From: Corynebacterium frankenforstense
GTDB taxonomy: Bacteria; Actinomycetota; Actinomycetes; Mycobacteriales; Mycobacteriaceae
DNA length: 39,643 nucleotides
Reading direction: 5' to 3'
Assembly (NCBI RefSeq): GCF_030211955.1
Contig: NZ_JASODI010000022.1
Coordinates: 1-39,643 of the forward strand
Under the pieces are notes generated by a model that saw only the letters and a list, made by a program, of their open reading frames with translations, searched no databases and was not told the DNA's origin. The position numbers and the translations under genes were made by a program. Below are positions 9,748-19,079 of the stretch, piece by piece (position 1 is the stretch's first letter; each line of letters begins with the position of its first letter).

Positions 9748-10473
9748 ATGCCGAGCGGCGTTTCACGTGAAACACTCTCGGAGATCAAGGGCGGCATCAA
9801 GGAGACATGGGCGGTGGGACTCGGCCTCATCCCGCTGGGTCTCGCCTTCGGGCTGCTGATGGTCCAGTCCGGTTACGCGTGGTGGTGGACCCCGATCTTC
9901 TCCACCGTCATCTACGCCGGGTCGATGGAGTTCCTCGCGATCAACCTGGTCGCCACGGGCATCGGACCCGGCTCGGCGGCGCTGACCGGGTTCATGGTGA
10001 ACTTCCGGCACATCTTCTACGGGCTGACCTACCCGCGCGACCAGATCGACTCCGCGGTGGGCCGGGCCTACTCCACCTACGCTCTGACCGACGAGAGCTA
10101 CGCGATCGTCTCCGCGCGCCCGCCGGGACACATCTCCGGTACCCGGGTGCTGACGATCCAGATCGTCTGCCAGCTGCTGTGGGTCATTCCCGGTATCGTC
10201 GGCGCCCTGGCCGGCGAGGTGATCCCGGACGGGATCACGGGCATGGAGTTCGCGCTGACGGCGCTCTTCGTGGTGCTCGCGTGGGAGTCCTCCGCCAACA
10301 ACCGCGACTGGTCGCTGCCGATCACGGCGGTCGGCCTCGGCGTGCTGGGCGCGGTCCTGGTGCCGGGCCAGATGCTCGTGGTGGCGCTGGTGGCCTACTT
10401 CGTGCTGCTGATCCTGCGCTACCGCATCCCGCGTCTGGACGAGGCGCTGAAGCTGAAGGCGGGTGAGGCGTGA
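9748..10473 (+). CDS. azlC: AzlC-family branched-chain amino acid permease, large subunit
   Basis: About 241 residues, hydrophobic throughout (LGLIPLGLAFGLLMVQSGY, FSTVIYAGSMEFLAINLV, then further spans), with the AzlC signature GSMEF and the FRHIFYGL segment. With AzlD it forms the two-component BrnFE-type exporter, which moves branched-chain amino acids or methionine out of corynebacteria. The ATG at 9748 is preferred (GGAAGG 10 nt upstream); GTG at 9742 or 9739 is possible. Codons 5-9 (Val-Ser-Arg-Glu-Thr) are written by a parS site. The stop overlaps the azlD start (TGATG). BrnFE is normally driven by an adjacent Lrp regulator; none is visible here, so the substrate is open. Confidence 0.88.
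   Translation: MPSGVSRETLSEIKGGIKETWAVGLGLIPLGLAFGLLMVQSGYAWWWTPIFSTVIYAGSMEFLAINLVATGIGPGSAALTGFMVNFRHIFYGLTYPRDQIDSAVGRAYSTYALTDESYAIVSARPPGHISGTRVLTIQIVCQLLWVIPGIVGALAGEVIPDGITGMEFALTALFVVLAWESSANNRDWSLPITAVGLGVLGAVLVPGQMLVVALVAYFVLLILRYRIPRLDEALKLKAGEA
9759..9774. other. parS: parS site 1 (in azlC, 15/16)
   Basis: CGTTTCACGTGAAACA differs from the ParB-binding consensus TGTTTCACGTGAAACA only at the first base. It lies in codons 4-9 of azlC. Confidence 0.9.
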
Positions 10474-10829
10474 TGCTCGACTTCCATGTGGCCGGCCTGC
10501 CGGCGGACGTCACCCTCGGCATGGTGCTCGCTGTGCTCATCCCGGTCGGCGTCGTCACCGTGCTGATCCGGCAGGCGCCCTACTCCGCCCGGAAGCTGCT
10601 GAAGAACAACTACTTCGTCGGCACCCTCGCGCTGACCATGCCCGTGGGCGTGATGGTCGTCCTCGTCGTCTACACGCTCGTCGGCCAGGCCGAGGCCCCG
10701 GGTGGTCTGCTGGCGAGCGGCATCGCGCTTGCGGTGACCGTGGGCCTGCACGCCTGGCGCCGCGACTCGGGCCTGTCGATCCTCGGCGGGACCGCGACCT
10801 ACATGATCCTGGTGAACCTCGTATTCTGA
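10473..10829 (+). CDS. azlD: AzlD-family branched-chain amino acid transport protein, small subunit
   Basis: 118 residues with about four membrane spans (VTLGMVLAVLIPVGVVTVLI, NYFVGTLALTMPVGVMVVLVVY, LLASGIALAVTVGLHAW, LGGTATYMILVNLVF). Small hydrophobic partner of AzlC in the amino acid exporter. The ATG at 10473 overlaps the azlC stop by translational coupling; GTG 10470 is an in-frame alternative. A terminator built around parS site 2 follows 27 bp later. Confidence 0.85.
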   Translation: MLDFHVAGLPADVTLGMVLAVLIPVGVVTVLIRQAPYSARKLLKNNYFVGTLALTMPVGVMVVLVVYTLVGQAEAPGGLLASGIALAVTVGLHAWRRDSGLSILGGTATYMILVNLVF

Positions 10830-10855
10830 GGCTGCGGGCCCTCGGCAGGACAGCG

Positions 10856-10897
10856 GAAAGCGGGCCAGTGTTTCACGTGAAACACTGGCCCGCTTTC
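10856..10897. terminator. 42-bp perfect palindrome: azlCD terminator centred on parS
   Basis: Every base from 10856 to 10897 pairs across the centre between 10876 and 10877, giving 21-bp arms, with TTTCTTTG on the plus-strand right side. As RNA it makes a long G+C-rich stem followed by a U-rich tail, 27 bp past the azlD stop. The central 16 bp are a consensus parS. The right-hand gene (11000-11311) is convergent, so it may stop transcription from both sides. Confidence 0.75.
10869..10884. other. parS: parS site 2 (perfect consensus, inside terminator)
   Basis: Exact match to TGTTTCACGTGAAACA, the ParB-binding site conserved from Bacillus to actinobacteria. It forms the apex of the azlCD terminator palindrome. 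Confidence 0.95.
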
Positions 10898-10999
10898 TTT
10901 GTGTCGGGGACGGGTTCGGTCGGCCGAGGCGGTGTGTCACCGGGCCGGGCCGGCTGCCCCTCCCCTGCTGCGTGAGGTGTCGCGGCTCAGTCTCGAGGC

Positions 11000-11311
11000 T
11001 CAGTTCAAGCCGGGGAGGATGGCCGCGGCCTCGGCCCAGAGCGCCTCGAACTCCTTCGCCTCCAGGCGGGTGGCCTTGAGATCCGGGTAGACGGAGTAGG
11101 TGTCCGGGTGCGGGACGGTGCTCCCGGGGACGGCGACCTCGCCGTGCGGGGTGCCTTCGACCCAGGCTCCGGTGACCGCGAACTCGGCGGTCTGCTGGAC
11201 GAGGCGGACCATCCGGGCCGTCTTGGAGTCGATCTCCTCGACCTCGGCGGTGTGCACCATGGGCTCGGCGCCGGGGACGGACAGTTCGGTTCGCACGTAG
11301 ATCTTGCTCAT
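11000..11311 (-). CDS. Conserved hypothetical protein, 103 residues
   Basis: Small acidic soluble protein starting MSKIYVRTELSVPG; no signal peptide, membrane span or motif that I recognise. The composition (ELSVPGAEPMVHTAEVEEID, then VVRLVQQTAEFAVTGAWVEG-like strands, and a closing helix EFEALWAEAAAILPGLN) suggests a beta-strand domain with a terminal helix. The ATG at 11311 is the first plausible start; TAGTCT 8 nt upstream could be a -10 for a leaderless mRNA, since no ribosome site is visible. It sits 150 bp downstream of the SBF-like transporter gene on the same strand. Third-position GC matches its neighbours, supporting that it is real. Confidence 0.6.
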   Translation of the reverse strand: MSKIYVRTELSVPGAEPMVHTAEVEEIDSKTARMVRLVQQTAEFAVTGAWVEGTPHGEVAVPGSTVPHPDTYSVYPDLKATRLEAKEFEALWAEAAAILPGLN

Positions 11312-11460
11312 GGGCCCCGAGACTACCGCGTCGCGCCCGGGTTCACGTGGGTGGCCTCCGGGCACGCTACCGTCTGCATGGCACGCGCCCACATGACGGA
11401 AGCGCCGGCCCGACAACTTGCTGTGTCGAGCCGGCGCTCCGGTGAGCACTTCGACGCGTC

Positions 11461-12456
11461 TCAGGCGTTCGCCTTCTCGGCGCCGCCTTCGGCGGTGTTG
11501 TCGCGCGCGTATCGGGCGGCGAGCCAGGAGCACATCATGAGCTGGACCTGGTGGAAGATCATCAGGGGGAGGATGAGCAGGCCCAGTCCCCCGCCGGTGA
11601 AGATGACCGAGGCCATCGGTAGCCCGGAGGCGAGCGACTTCTTGGTCCCGCAGAACTCGATCGCGATGGTGTCCTTGCGGTTGAACCCCATCTTCTGCGG
11701 CACGAAGCGGGTCAGCCACAGCATGAAGGCGACCAGCACGACGGAGAAGACCACGAGGAACAGGACCTCCCAGACCCCGGTGGTGCTCCAGATGTTCTCG
11801 ACCATTCCCTTGGAGAACGCCGCGTAGACGACCATGGCGATCGAGCCGCGGTCGACGATCTTGGTGCCCTTGTTGGCCGCGCAGTCCTTCACCCAGCGCC
11901 TGGAGAGCTGGCCCAGGATGAACGGCAGGAGCAGCTGGAGGGCGATGTCGCGGAAGACGGTGGCATCGATGTGGATGCCGCCCTCGCCACCGGTCATGAG
12001 CAGAAGTACCAGAACCGGGGTGAGGAAGACGCCGGCGAGGTTACTGGCGGAGGCGGCCACGATCGAGCCTGCGACGTTGCCCTTGGCGATCGACGTGAAC
12101 GCCACCGACGACTGCACCGTCGAGGGCACGAGCGTCAGGAAGAGTATCCCCATGTAGAGGTCGTGGGAGATGAAGGTGGTCAGCGGCCGGAGAGCCACGC
12201 CGATGATCGGGAATACGACGAAGGTGAAGCAGAGGATCACCAGGTGCAGCTTCCAGGCCTTCACGCCCTCCAGCGCCTCGCGGGGCGATAGGCGCGCGCC
12301 GTAGAGGAAGAAGAGCAGTGCGATGCCGATCTTGGTGGCGACGTCGAAGGCGTCGGCGAAGGCACCGCGGGCCGGCAGGATGATCGCGATGATGACGGAC
12401 AGGATGATCAGGACGATCAGCGGGTCCGTGCGTTTGAGACGGTCGAGAAGATTCAC
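11461..12456 (-). CDS. Bile acid:sodium symporter-like (SBF-like) transporter
   Basis: 331 residues, about nine or ten membrane spans (DPLIVLIILSVIIAIILPA, GIALLFFLYGARLSP, HLVILCFTFVVFPIIGVAL, SNLAGVFLTPVLVLLLMTGG and others). The order, with GARLSPREALEG after the second span and LTLVPSTVQSSVAFTSIAKGNV in the core, fits the SBF-like branch of the BASS superfamily, which carries organic anions with sodium. Substrate unknown. The GTG at 12456 has TACCAT 6 nt upstream, consistent with a leaderless message, and a parS variant lies exactly where the -35 box should be. Confidence 0.82.
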   Translation of the reverse strand: MNLLDRLKRTDPLIVLIILSVIIAIILPARGAFADAFDVATKIGIALLFFLYGARLSPREALEGVKAWKLHLVILCFTFVVFPIIGVALRPLTTFISHDLYMGILFLTLVPSTVQSSVAFTSIAKGNVAGSIVAASASNLAGVFLTPVLVLLLMTGGEGGIHIDATVFRDIALQLLLPFILGQLSRRWVKDCAANKGTKIVDRGSIAMVVYAAFSKGMVENIWSTTGVWEVLFLVVFSVVLVAFMLWLTRFVPQKMGFNRKDTIAIEFCGTKKSLASGLPMASVIFTGGGLGLLILPLMIFHQVQLMMCSWLAARYARDNTAEGGAEKANA

Positions 12457-12462
12457 TCCCCC

Positions 12463-12468
12463 ATGGTA
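12463..12468 (-). promoter_or_regulatory. -10 box of SBF-like transporter gene
   Basis: TACCAT on the minus strand, 6 nt before the GTG start. The -35 position at 17-nt spacing (12486-12491) is occupied by the CACGTG core of parS site 3 rather than a sigma-70 hexamer. Confidence 0.45.
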
Positions 12469-12480
12469 GGATGCGGGTCA

Positions 12481-12496
12481 CGTTTCACGTGGAACC
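12481..12496. other. parS: parS site 3 (variant)
   Basis: CGTTTCACGTGGAACC. The inner 14-mer has one change; read from the other strand it is GTTCCACGTGAAAC, the accepted variant in Bacillus subtilis parS (TGTTNCACGTGAAACA). It lies 25 bp upstream of the SBF-like gene. The rest of 12497-12643 shows nothing further. Confidence 0.75.
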
Positions 12497-12643
12497 TTCG
12501 CGCCCGGGATGGAGGAATGCCTTCTTCCGCCGGGGCGTTGGACCGGGAATGCCGGGCGGCCGGAGAGGCACCCGGTGGGCGCGGGTTGCCGGAGAGATCA
12601 ACCAGCGGGAGAGGACGGGGCGCCGGAGAGCACCCCGGCGCAT

Positions 12644-13015
12644 CTAGTCGGTGACGGTGAGGGTGTCGCCGTTTGCGGTCACCTGGGCCTCGGTCAGCGG
12701 ATCGCGGGCGGGGCCATTGAGGACGGCACCGTCGGAGATGCTGAACATGGAGCCGTGGCCCGGACAGCGGACCTTGTCGCCCTGGACCTCGTCGATGTGT
12801 TGGTTGGCGTGGGGGCAGAGAGTCGAGTAGGCCTTGTACTCCCCCGCGGACGGCTGGGCGATGATGAAGTCACCGACGATGACGGCGCTGCCGACCGGGA
12901 CGTCGGCGGCGGGGACCTCCTCGGGCTCCTTGGAACCACAGGCGGCGAGGAAGGCGCCGGCGAAGGTGGTCGCGGAACCCAGGAGGAAGAGGCGACGGGA
13001 ACACTTGTGAGTCAT
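12644..13015 (-). CDS. Tat-exported Rieske [2Fe-2S] lipoprotein
   Basis: 123 residues. The N terminus has a twin-arginine motif (SRRLFLL), a hydrophobic run and a lipobox (LAAC, Cys at about residue 26), so it is predicted to be exported folded by Tat and lipid-anchored outside the membrane. The Rieske cluster ligands are both present: CPHANQH and CPGHGSMF. The length is that of a minimal Rieske domain, without a bc1 transmembrane helix, so it is not QcrA; the redox partner is unknown. The ATG at 13015 is chosen because it gives a compact Tat signal and because CATACT lies 6 nt upstream (leaderless). Confidence 0.85.
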   Translation of the reverse strand: MTHKCSRRLFLLGSATTFAGAFLAACGSKEPEEVPAADVPVGSAVIVGDFIIAQPSAGEYKAYSTLCPHANQHIDEVQGDKVRCPGHGSMFSISDGAVLNGPARDPLTEAQVTANGDTLTVTD

Positions 13016-13021
13016 GATTCC

Positions 13022-13027
13022 AGTATG
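13022..13027 (-). promoter_or_regulatory. -10 box of Rieske gene
   Basis: CATACT on the minus strand, 6 nt before ATG 13015. The upstream 13030-13180 is markedly AT-richer than its surroundings and includes the palindrome CGTCACTGTGACG (13095-13107), a possible operator. From 13180 to 13455 I see no gene or clear signal. Confidence 0.45.
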
Positions 13028-13455
13028 CCCGCGGGGACGTGTAATAGAAAACGTCCGTGACAAAAGCTGTACATGCGGGCACTAACTGTGAATACGTCAC
13101 TGTGACGGAGAGAAAAGACTCGTCCGCGGGCGGTCGGGATATTGACATTCGCCGAATATTGAAGCACCCAATGATTGCACTGCCCCGGTAGGAGCCGCGG
13201 CTTCCGTGGCGGGAATCGTCCGGAGGTGTATCCGCGCGCCTCCCGTTGAGCCGTGCCGGCCGATCCGCACCTGCCGTGCCGTCCCTGCGGGGTCACCGGC
13301 AAGTCACCGAGAGCCTACTCCCCTGCCGGCGGTCCCGGCGATGCTTTCGCCCCTCCGCCCGTCTATGAGTCCGTTGACTGCCAACCCATGACGTGTCCGA
13401 CCCCGCTCCCCCGAGGGGCGACCACTACCTTGCCCCATCCGCTGCCTGAATAACA

Positions 13456-13495
13456 AAAGAGCCCCGAGGTTTCACGTGAAACCTCGGGGCTCTTT
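13456..13495. terminator. 40-bp perfect palindrome: trp operon terminator centred on parS
   Basis: 20-bp perfect arms around the centre 13475/13476; on the minus strand it is followed by TTTTGTTATT, a classical U-tail. It lies 97 bp past the trpA stop, the right place for the trp operon terminator. The centre is parS site 4. Confidence 0.8.
13468..13483. other. parS: parS site 4 (inside trp terminator)
   Basis: GGTTTCACGTGAAACC: the 14-bp ParB core is perfect and only the outermost base pair differs from consensus. Confidence 0.9.
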
Positions 13496-13591
13496 GGGAC
13501 TATCGACGGCGCCGGCGGTCGCACCTCGGCGCTGTCACCGGCGCCCCCGTGCCCACGACGGCGCGTCAGCGCCCGGCGCTAGAGACGCGGC

Positions 13592-14454
13592 CTACTCGGT
13601 GCGGGTCGCCGCCTTCATCGCGGAGACGTACTCGCGCAGCTCTTTGGCCAGAGCGTCCCAGTCCCCGACCTTCATGGCCGGGACGTCGTGCAGGGAGTGC
13701 GACTCGCGGGAGTCTTCCACCAGGTGCTCGGCCACGATGTTCGTGATCGCCGAACCGGTGATGGCGCCCGAGGCGCCCGAGGCGATGACCTCGCGCACGT
13801 GCTCCGGGCGCGAGATGCCGAAGCCCACCAGAACCGGCGGCGCGCCGGCGGCCTTGAGCTCGTCGATGACGGCGTCCAGGCCGGAGTTCGTCGCCTCCAG
13901 CTCGGTGCCGGTGACACCGTCGCGGGAGATCGCGTAGACGTAACCGGAGGATTGCGAGGCGACGTCCTCGAGGATCGTGCCGCTGGCGTGCGCCGGGGCG
14001 ATGAAGATCGTGTCGACGCCGGCCGCATGCGCGGCCGGGACGAACGGGCCGGACTCGCGCAACGGGACGTCGGGAAGCAGCACGGAGTCCGCACCGGCCT
14101 CGTGGAACTCGCGGTAGAAGTTGTCCAGGCCGCGCGTGACGGGCACGTTGCCGTAGACGAGCATGCCGATCGGCAGGTCGGGGAACTCCGCGCGGATGGT
14201 GCGGATCTCCTCGAGCACCTGCTCGACGGTCGAGCCGCCGGCCAGCGCACGGGTGTGGGAGGCCTGGATGGTCGGGCCGTCGGCGCTCGGGTCGGAGAAC
14301 GGGACGCCGAGCTCCAGGGCGTCGGCACCCGCGGCGACGACCTCGCGCACGATGCGCAGCGAGTCCTCGACGGAGGGGTCGGTGGCCATCACGAAGGGGA
14401 CGAAGGCCCCCTCGCCGCGCTCGGCCAGTGCGGCGAACAGATCGGTGTAGCGGG

Positions 14455-14458
<4 letters not shown>
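13592..14458 (-). CDS. trpA: Tryptophan synthase alpha subunit
   Basis: 288 residues, a complete (beta/alpha)8 TrpA that cleaves indole-3-glycerol phosphate to indole, which is channelled to TrpB. The catalytic Glu is in [19 protein letters not shown] (about residue 50) and the Asp in [13 protein letters not shown]. The phosphate-binding region is [10 protein letters not shown] and GAITGSAI. The ATG overlaps the trpB stop (ATGA), so the two subunits are translationally coupled. Last gene of the trp operon. Confidence 0.97.
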
Positions 14459-15684
<1,226 letters not shown>

Positions 15685-15807
15685 GGTGTTCTCTCTGTCT
15701 CGTGGTGTGTTCTAAGTAAGTGGTCTGTGGTGTGTTTCGCGTGAGTTGCGGTGCCGGGCCAGGCCGCGGCGCGGGATGGCCGCGCCGCGTGGGCGGTTCC
15801 CTCACCC

Positions 15808-17349
15808 TCAGGAGCGGCGCCCGCGGATGATTTCCGACGCCGCGCGCAACCGTGCGGCGTCCTTGTGCCCGGCCCAGGTGCCCGTGTCCTCGCCGTACTC
15901 GAACCCGGAGTTGAGGTCGACGCCGGCGCAGCCGGCCTCGAACGCCCCCGCGAGGTTCTCGGGGCTCAAGCCCCCGGCGAGCAGCGCGTGGGCCTTGACG
16001 TCGTCGGGGATGGCGGACCAGTCGAAGGCCGAGCCGGTGCCGCCGTTGCCGGAGTCGAGGACGAGGCGGTCAACCTCGCCGACGAGCGCGGCGGCGACCT
16101 CGGCGGGCGTCGCGGCCCCAGCGTCCGACGCAGTGCCGGAGGCCCCGGCGCCGTCAGTACTAATCGGGCTCTCCCCCGCCGGGCTCATGGACACCGCACG
16201 CCAGATCTCGACGCCCTCGGGGAGCTCGGCGCGCACCGAGGCGATGAACTCCTTCTCGGCCTCGATGGAGCCCTGGTACGGCGCGTGCAGCTGTGCTGCG
16301 TCGACTCCGGTCTCGCGGACGAGCTCGCCCCAGCCGGATGTTTCACGTGAAACGGCGGCGAAGCGCAGCCCCGACTCGGCGGCGATGATCTCCTTGGCGG
16401 TTTCACGTGAAACATTGCGCGGGGAGCCCTCGGCGAAGACGAGGCCGCCCCAGGTCGCCCCGCAGGCGCGGGCGACCTGGGCGGCGGTCTTCGTGCGCAG
16501 CCCGCAGACCTTCACGGTGCCGAAGACGAGCTCGCGCGCGGCGAGGTCGATGTCCGGCTGCGAGGTCAGCTGAGAGCCGACGAGGAACGCGTCAGCGTGG
16601 CTCAGCGAGCGCACCGTCCGGTTGTCCCGGATGCCGCTCTCGGCGACGATCACAGCGCCCTCGGGGACCAGCGGCGCCAGCCGCGCCGAGCGCGACAGGT
16701 CGATCGAAAGGTCGTTGAGGTCGCGGTGGTTGACGCCGAAGATCTTCGCGCCGAGATTCGTCGCGCGGGCGACCTCGTCTTCGCTGATGACCTCCGTGAG
16801 TACGTCCAGGCCGAGGCGGTCGGCCTCGGCGGACAGCTTCGCGTACTCCTCGTCGGAGAGCACGGAGAGCATCAGCAGGATCGCGTCGGCGCCGAAGTAG
16901 CGGGCGGCGTGGATCTGCACCTCGTCGACGATGAAGTCCTTGCACAGCACCGGCAGGTGCGTGGAGGCCGACACCGTGGCCAGGTGGTCGTAGTCGCCAC
17001 CGAAGCGCTCCGGCTCGCAGAGCACGGAGATGCCGGAGGCGTAGCGCGTGTAGATCCGCGCGATGTCGCCGGGGCGGTAGTCCTCTCGGATCATGCCGAG
17101 CGACGGCGAGGAGGACTTGCACTCCATGATGAAGCTGGTGCCGGGCTGCGAGAGTGAGTCGAAGAGCGAGCGCGTCGAGCGCGGCAGCGCCTCCGGGTCC
17201 ACGTGCGTGATGCGCGCGCGGATCTCCGGCAGGTGGGTGCGCCTGGAGGCGACGATGCCCTCGAGCACCGTCGGCAGCGCCCCTCCCCCGCCGTGCGCGC
17301 CGGCGGCACCGGAGGCCGCGGCGCCCGCTGCGTCGGAATCAGTTCGCAT
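15808..17349 (-). CDS. trpC: Bifunctional indole-3-glycerol phosphate synthase / phosphoribosylanthranilate isomerase
   Basis: 513-residue TrpC-TrpF fusion performing steps 3 and 4 of tryptophan synthesis. The TrpC half has the catalytic segment MECKSSSPSLGMI, LCKDFIVDE and VAESGIRD; the TrpF half begins at KVCGLRTK (catalytic Cys) and ends with LLAGGLSPEN and GVDLNSGFE. The ATG at 17349 lies within the trpD 3' end (11-bp overlap). Two oddities: the TrpF half carries two parS sites read as Val-Ser-Arg-Glu-Thr 20 codons apart, and an Ala/Gly/Ser/Thr-rich insert (near TDGAGASGTASDAGAAT) that is not part of the usual fold. The first ~20 residues are also low complexity. Confidence 0.96.
   Translation of the reverse strand: MRTDSDAAGAAASGAAGAHGGGGALPTVLEGIVASRRTHLPEIRARITHVDPEALPRSTRSLFDSLSQPGTSFIMECKSSSPSLGMIREDYRPGDIARIYTRYASGISVLCEPERFGGDYDHLATVSASTHLPVLCKDFIVDEVQIHAARYFGADAILLMLSVLSDEEYAKLSAEADRLGLDVLTEVISEDEVARATNLGAKIFGVNHRDLNDLSIDLSRSARLAPLVPEGAVIVAESGIRDNRTVRSLSHADAFLVGSQLTSQPDIDLAARELVFGTVKVCGLRTKTAAQVARACGATWGGLVFAEGSPRNVSRETAKEIIAAESGLRFAAVSRETSGWGELVRETGVDAAQLHAPYQGSIEAEKEFIASVRAELPEGVEIWRAVSMSPAGESPISTDGAGASGTASDAGAATPAEVAAALVGEVDRLVLDSGNGGTGSAFDWSAIPDDVKAHALLAGGLSPENLAGAFEAGCAGVDLNSGFEYGEDTGTWAGHKDAARLRAASEIIRGRRS
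16339..16354. other. parS: parS site 5 (in trpCF, 15/16)
   Basis: TGTTTCACGTGAAACG, one mismatch at the last base; inside the trpF half. Confidence 0.9.
16399..16414. other. parS: parS site 6 (in trpCF, 15/16)
   Basis: GGTTTCACGTGAAACA, one mismatch at the first base; its centre is 60 bp from that of site 5, nearly six helical turns, so both sites face about the same side of the DNA. Confidence 0.9.
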
Positions 17350-18367
17350 AGTCGGCCTCCTCGTGCTTGTGCAGCCAGGCGTTGACCTCGCCGGAGTCCA
17401 TGAGACCCAGCGCCTTGTCCACGCCGGCGCGCAGGGACTCCGCGGCGTCGGAAATGTAGAACATGCAACCGGCGGAGGCGGCGATCGCGGCGCGGTGCGC
17501 GGCCGGGCCGGTGCCGTCGAAGGCGGCGTAGAGGTGCTTGGCGTTCTCGGCGCCGTCGCCGCCGACCATCTCGGAGAGGTCGTAGGTGTCCAGGCCGAGG
17601 TCGGCCGGGGTGATCTCGTACTCCTTGATCTCACCGTCGCGGGTGAGCTCCCAGACCTGCGTCGGGCCCCACACGGCGACCTCGTCGGTGCCGGCGCCGT
17701 GGACCACCATCGCGCGCCCGCGGCCCAGGTCGCGGAAGACCTCGGCGATCATGCGGCCGACCTTCGGGTTGGCCACGCCCATGATCTGGAACTCGGGGCG
17801 CGCCGGGGAGAGCACGGGGCCGAGGGTGTTGAAGAGGGTGGGCACCTTCAGCGCGCGGCGCACCGGCTGCACGTGGGAGACGGCCGGGTTGTAGGCCGGC
17901 GCGAACAGGAAGGTGAAGTTCGAGGCCTCGAACTGGCGCACCGCGCGGTCCGGGTCGAGGTCCAGCGGGATGTTCATCGCCTCGAGCACGTCGGCCGAGC
18001 CCGACTTGGAGCTGACCGAGCGGTTGCCGCACTTGATCATCTTCGTGCCGCCGGCCGCCGCGACCAGCGAGGCGGCGGTGGTGATGTTGATGGTGTTCTT
18101 GCCGTCGCCGCCGGTGCCGGCGGTGTCGAGGATGCCCTCGCCGGTGATCGGGAAGGGACGGCCGGCCTCGATGAAGGCGCGGGCCGCACCGAGCAGGTCG
18201 GCGTAGGTCTCACCGCGGGTGCGGATCATGGTCAGCAGCGCGGCGATGTGCACCTCGTCGTAGTCGCCGACGGTCAGCGGCGTGAAGACGGCGCGCGCCT
18301 CCTCGATGCTCGGATCGGGGTTGTCCAGGTACTTGACGAGTGCGTTCAGTGCGCTCTGGGAGGTCAT
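17339..18367 (-). CDS. trpD: Anthranilate phosphoribosyltransferase
   Basis: 342 residues. Transfers phosphoribose from PRPP to anthranilate. The PRPP-binding motif DTAGTGGDGKNTINIT and the anthranilate/PRPP segment KCGNRSVSSKSGSADVLEA are intact, as is NTLGPVLSPARPEFQIMGV. The ATG has AAGGACGC about 10 nt upstream. Its 3' end overlaps trpCF by 11 bp. A 58-bp gap separates it from trpG. Confidence 0.97.
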   Translation of the reverse strand: MTSQSALNALVKYLDNPDPSIEEARAVFTPLTVGDYDEVHIAALLTMIRTRGETYADLLGAARAFIEAGRPFPITGEGILDTAGTGGDGKNTINITTAASLVAAAGGTKMIKCGNRSVSSKSGSADVLEAMNIPLDLDPDRAVRQFEASNFTFLFAPAYNPAVSHVQPVRRALKVPTLFNTLGPVLSPARPEFQIMGVANPKVGRMIAEVFRDLGRGRAMVVHGAGTDEVAVWGPTQVWELTRDGEIKEYEITPADLGLDTYDLSEMVGGDGAENAKHLYAAFDGTGPAAHRAAIAASAGCMFYISDAAESLRAGVDKALGLMDSGEVNAWLHKHEEADYAN

Positions 18368-18405
18368 TGTCTTGTGCGTCCTTGTCTGTTTCGTGTGGTT
18401 GTGGT

Positions 18406-18427
18406 TGTCGCTTGCCGACGCCGCGTC
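18406..18427 (+). repeat. Dispersed intergenic repeat, copy 1
   Basis: TGTCGCTTGCCGACGCCGCG (18406-18425) lies in the trpD-trpG gap and touches the trpG stop codon. The same 20-mer occurs at 27254-27273; shorter copies are at 25851 and 29836. Confidence 0.55.
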
Positions 18428-19079
18428 AGTCGCCGTCGCCGGTACCGTCGCCGCCTGCGTGGCCGGCTGTGCCGCCGCCCGGGTCGCCCGCGAGGCGGGC
18501 GACGCAGCGGTTGAGCAGCACAGGCCCGTCGGGGCTCAGCAGCGACTCCGGGTGGAACTGCAGGCCGATGGCGTTGGCGCTCTCGCCGGCCATGACTACC
18601 GGCCCCGTCTCGGAGCGGCAGTAGCCCAGCGCGGTCATGCCCTCGGGCATCTCGGTGGTGCCCAGCGAGTGGTAACGGGCCACCGGCACGTGGCGCCCGG
18701 TGGCCGGGCCGGCCAGGCCGGAAAAGAGCGGGGAGGCCACGCCCTCGTCGGTGAGCACCATGTTGTCGGTTACGCCGTGGACCGGCCCACAGGCCGCCAC
18801 GGTGCCGCCGTGGTGCTCGAGCAGCGCCTGGAAGCCGAGGCAGATGCCCAGGACCGGCACCTGCGCGGCGTCGGCACGCGCGATGACGTCCATCAGGCAG
18901 CCGGCCTCGCGCGGGTGGCCCGGCCCGGGCGAGGCGACGATGAGGTCGGGCCCGAGGGCGAAGACCTCGTCGGCGGACACGGTGTTGCGTACGACAACGG
19001 TCTCGTGGGTGGCGGCGAGCGTGTCGACGAGGTTGTAGACGAAGGAGTCGCGGTTGTCCACGACGACGACCCGGCTCAT
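18426..19079 (-). CDS. trpG: Anthranilate synthase glutamine amidotransferase subunit
   Basis: 217 residues. Class I glutamine amidotransferase releasing ammonia for TrpE. The nucleophile Cys is in VLGICLGFQAL and the His-Glu pair in LQFHPESLLS; the oxyanion turn is SPGPGHP. The last ~20 residues (PGGGTAGHAGGDGTGDGD) are a Gly/Asp-rich extension beyond the usual end. The start overlaps the trpE stop by 4 bp (ATGA). Confidence 0.96.
   Translation of the reverse strand: MSRVVVVDNRDSFVYNLVDTLAATHETVVVRNTVSADEVFALGPDLIVASPGPGHPREAGCLMDVIARADAAQVPVLGICLGFQALLEHHGGTVAACGPVHGVTDNMVLTDEGVASPLFSGLAGPATGRHVPVARYHSLGTTEMPEGMTALGYCRSETGPVVMAGESANAIGLQFHPESLLSPDGPVLLNRCVARLAGDPGGGTAGHAGGDGTGDGD

Noticed and set aside
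11337..11352. TTCACGTGG near 11342 as parS
   Set aside because: Shares only the CACGTG core; flanks do not match.
13085..13110. GlxR/CRP-type site (TGTGAATACGTCAC)
   Set aside because: Half-sites are separated by 5 rather than 6 bp.
15731..15746. Additional parS before trpB (TGTTTCGCGTGAGTTG-like)
   Set aside because: Five mismatches including the CACGTG core.
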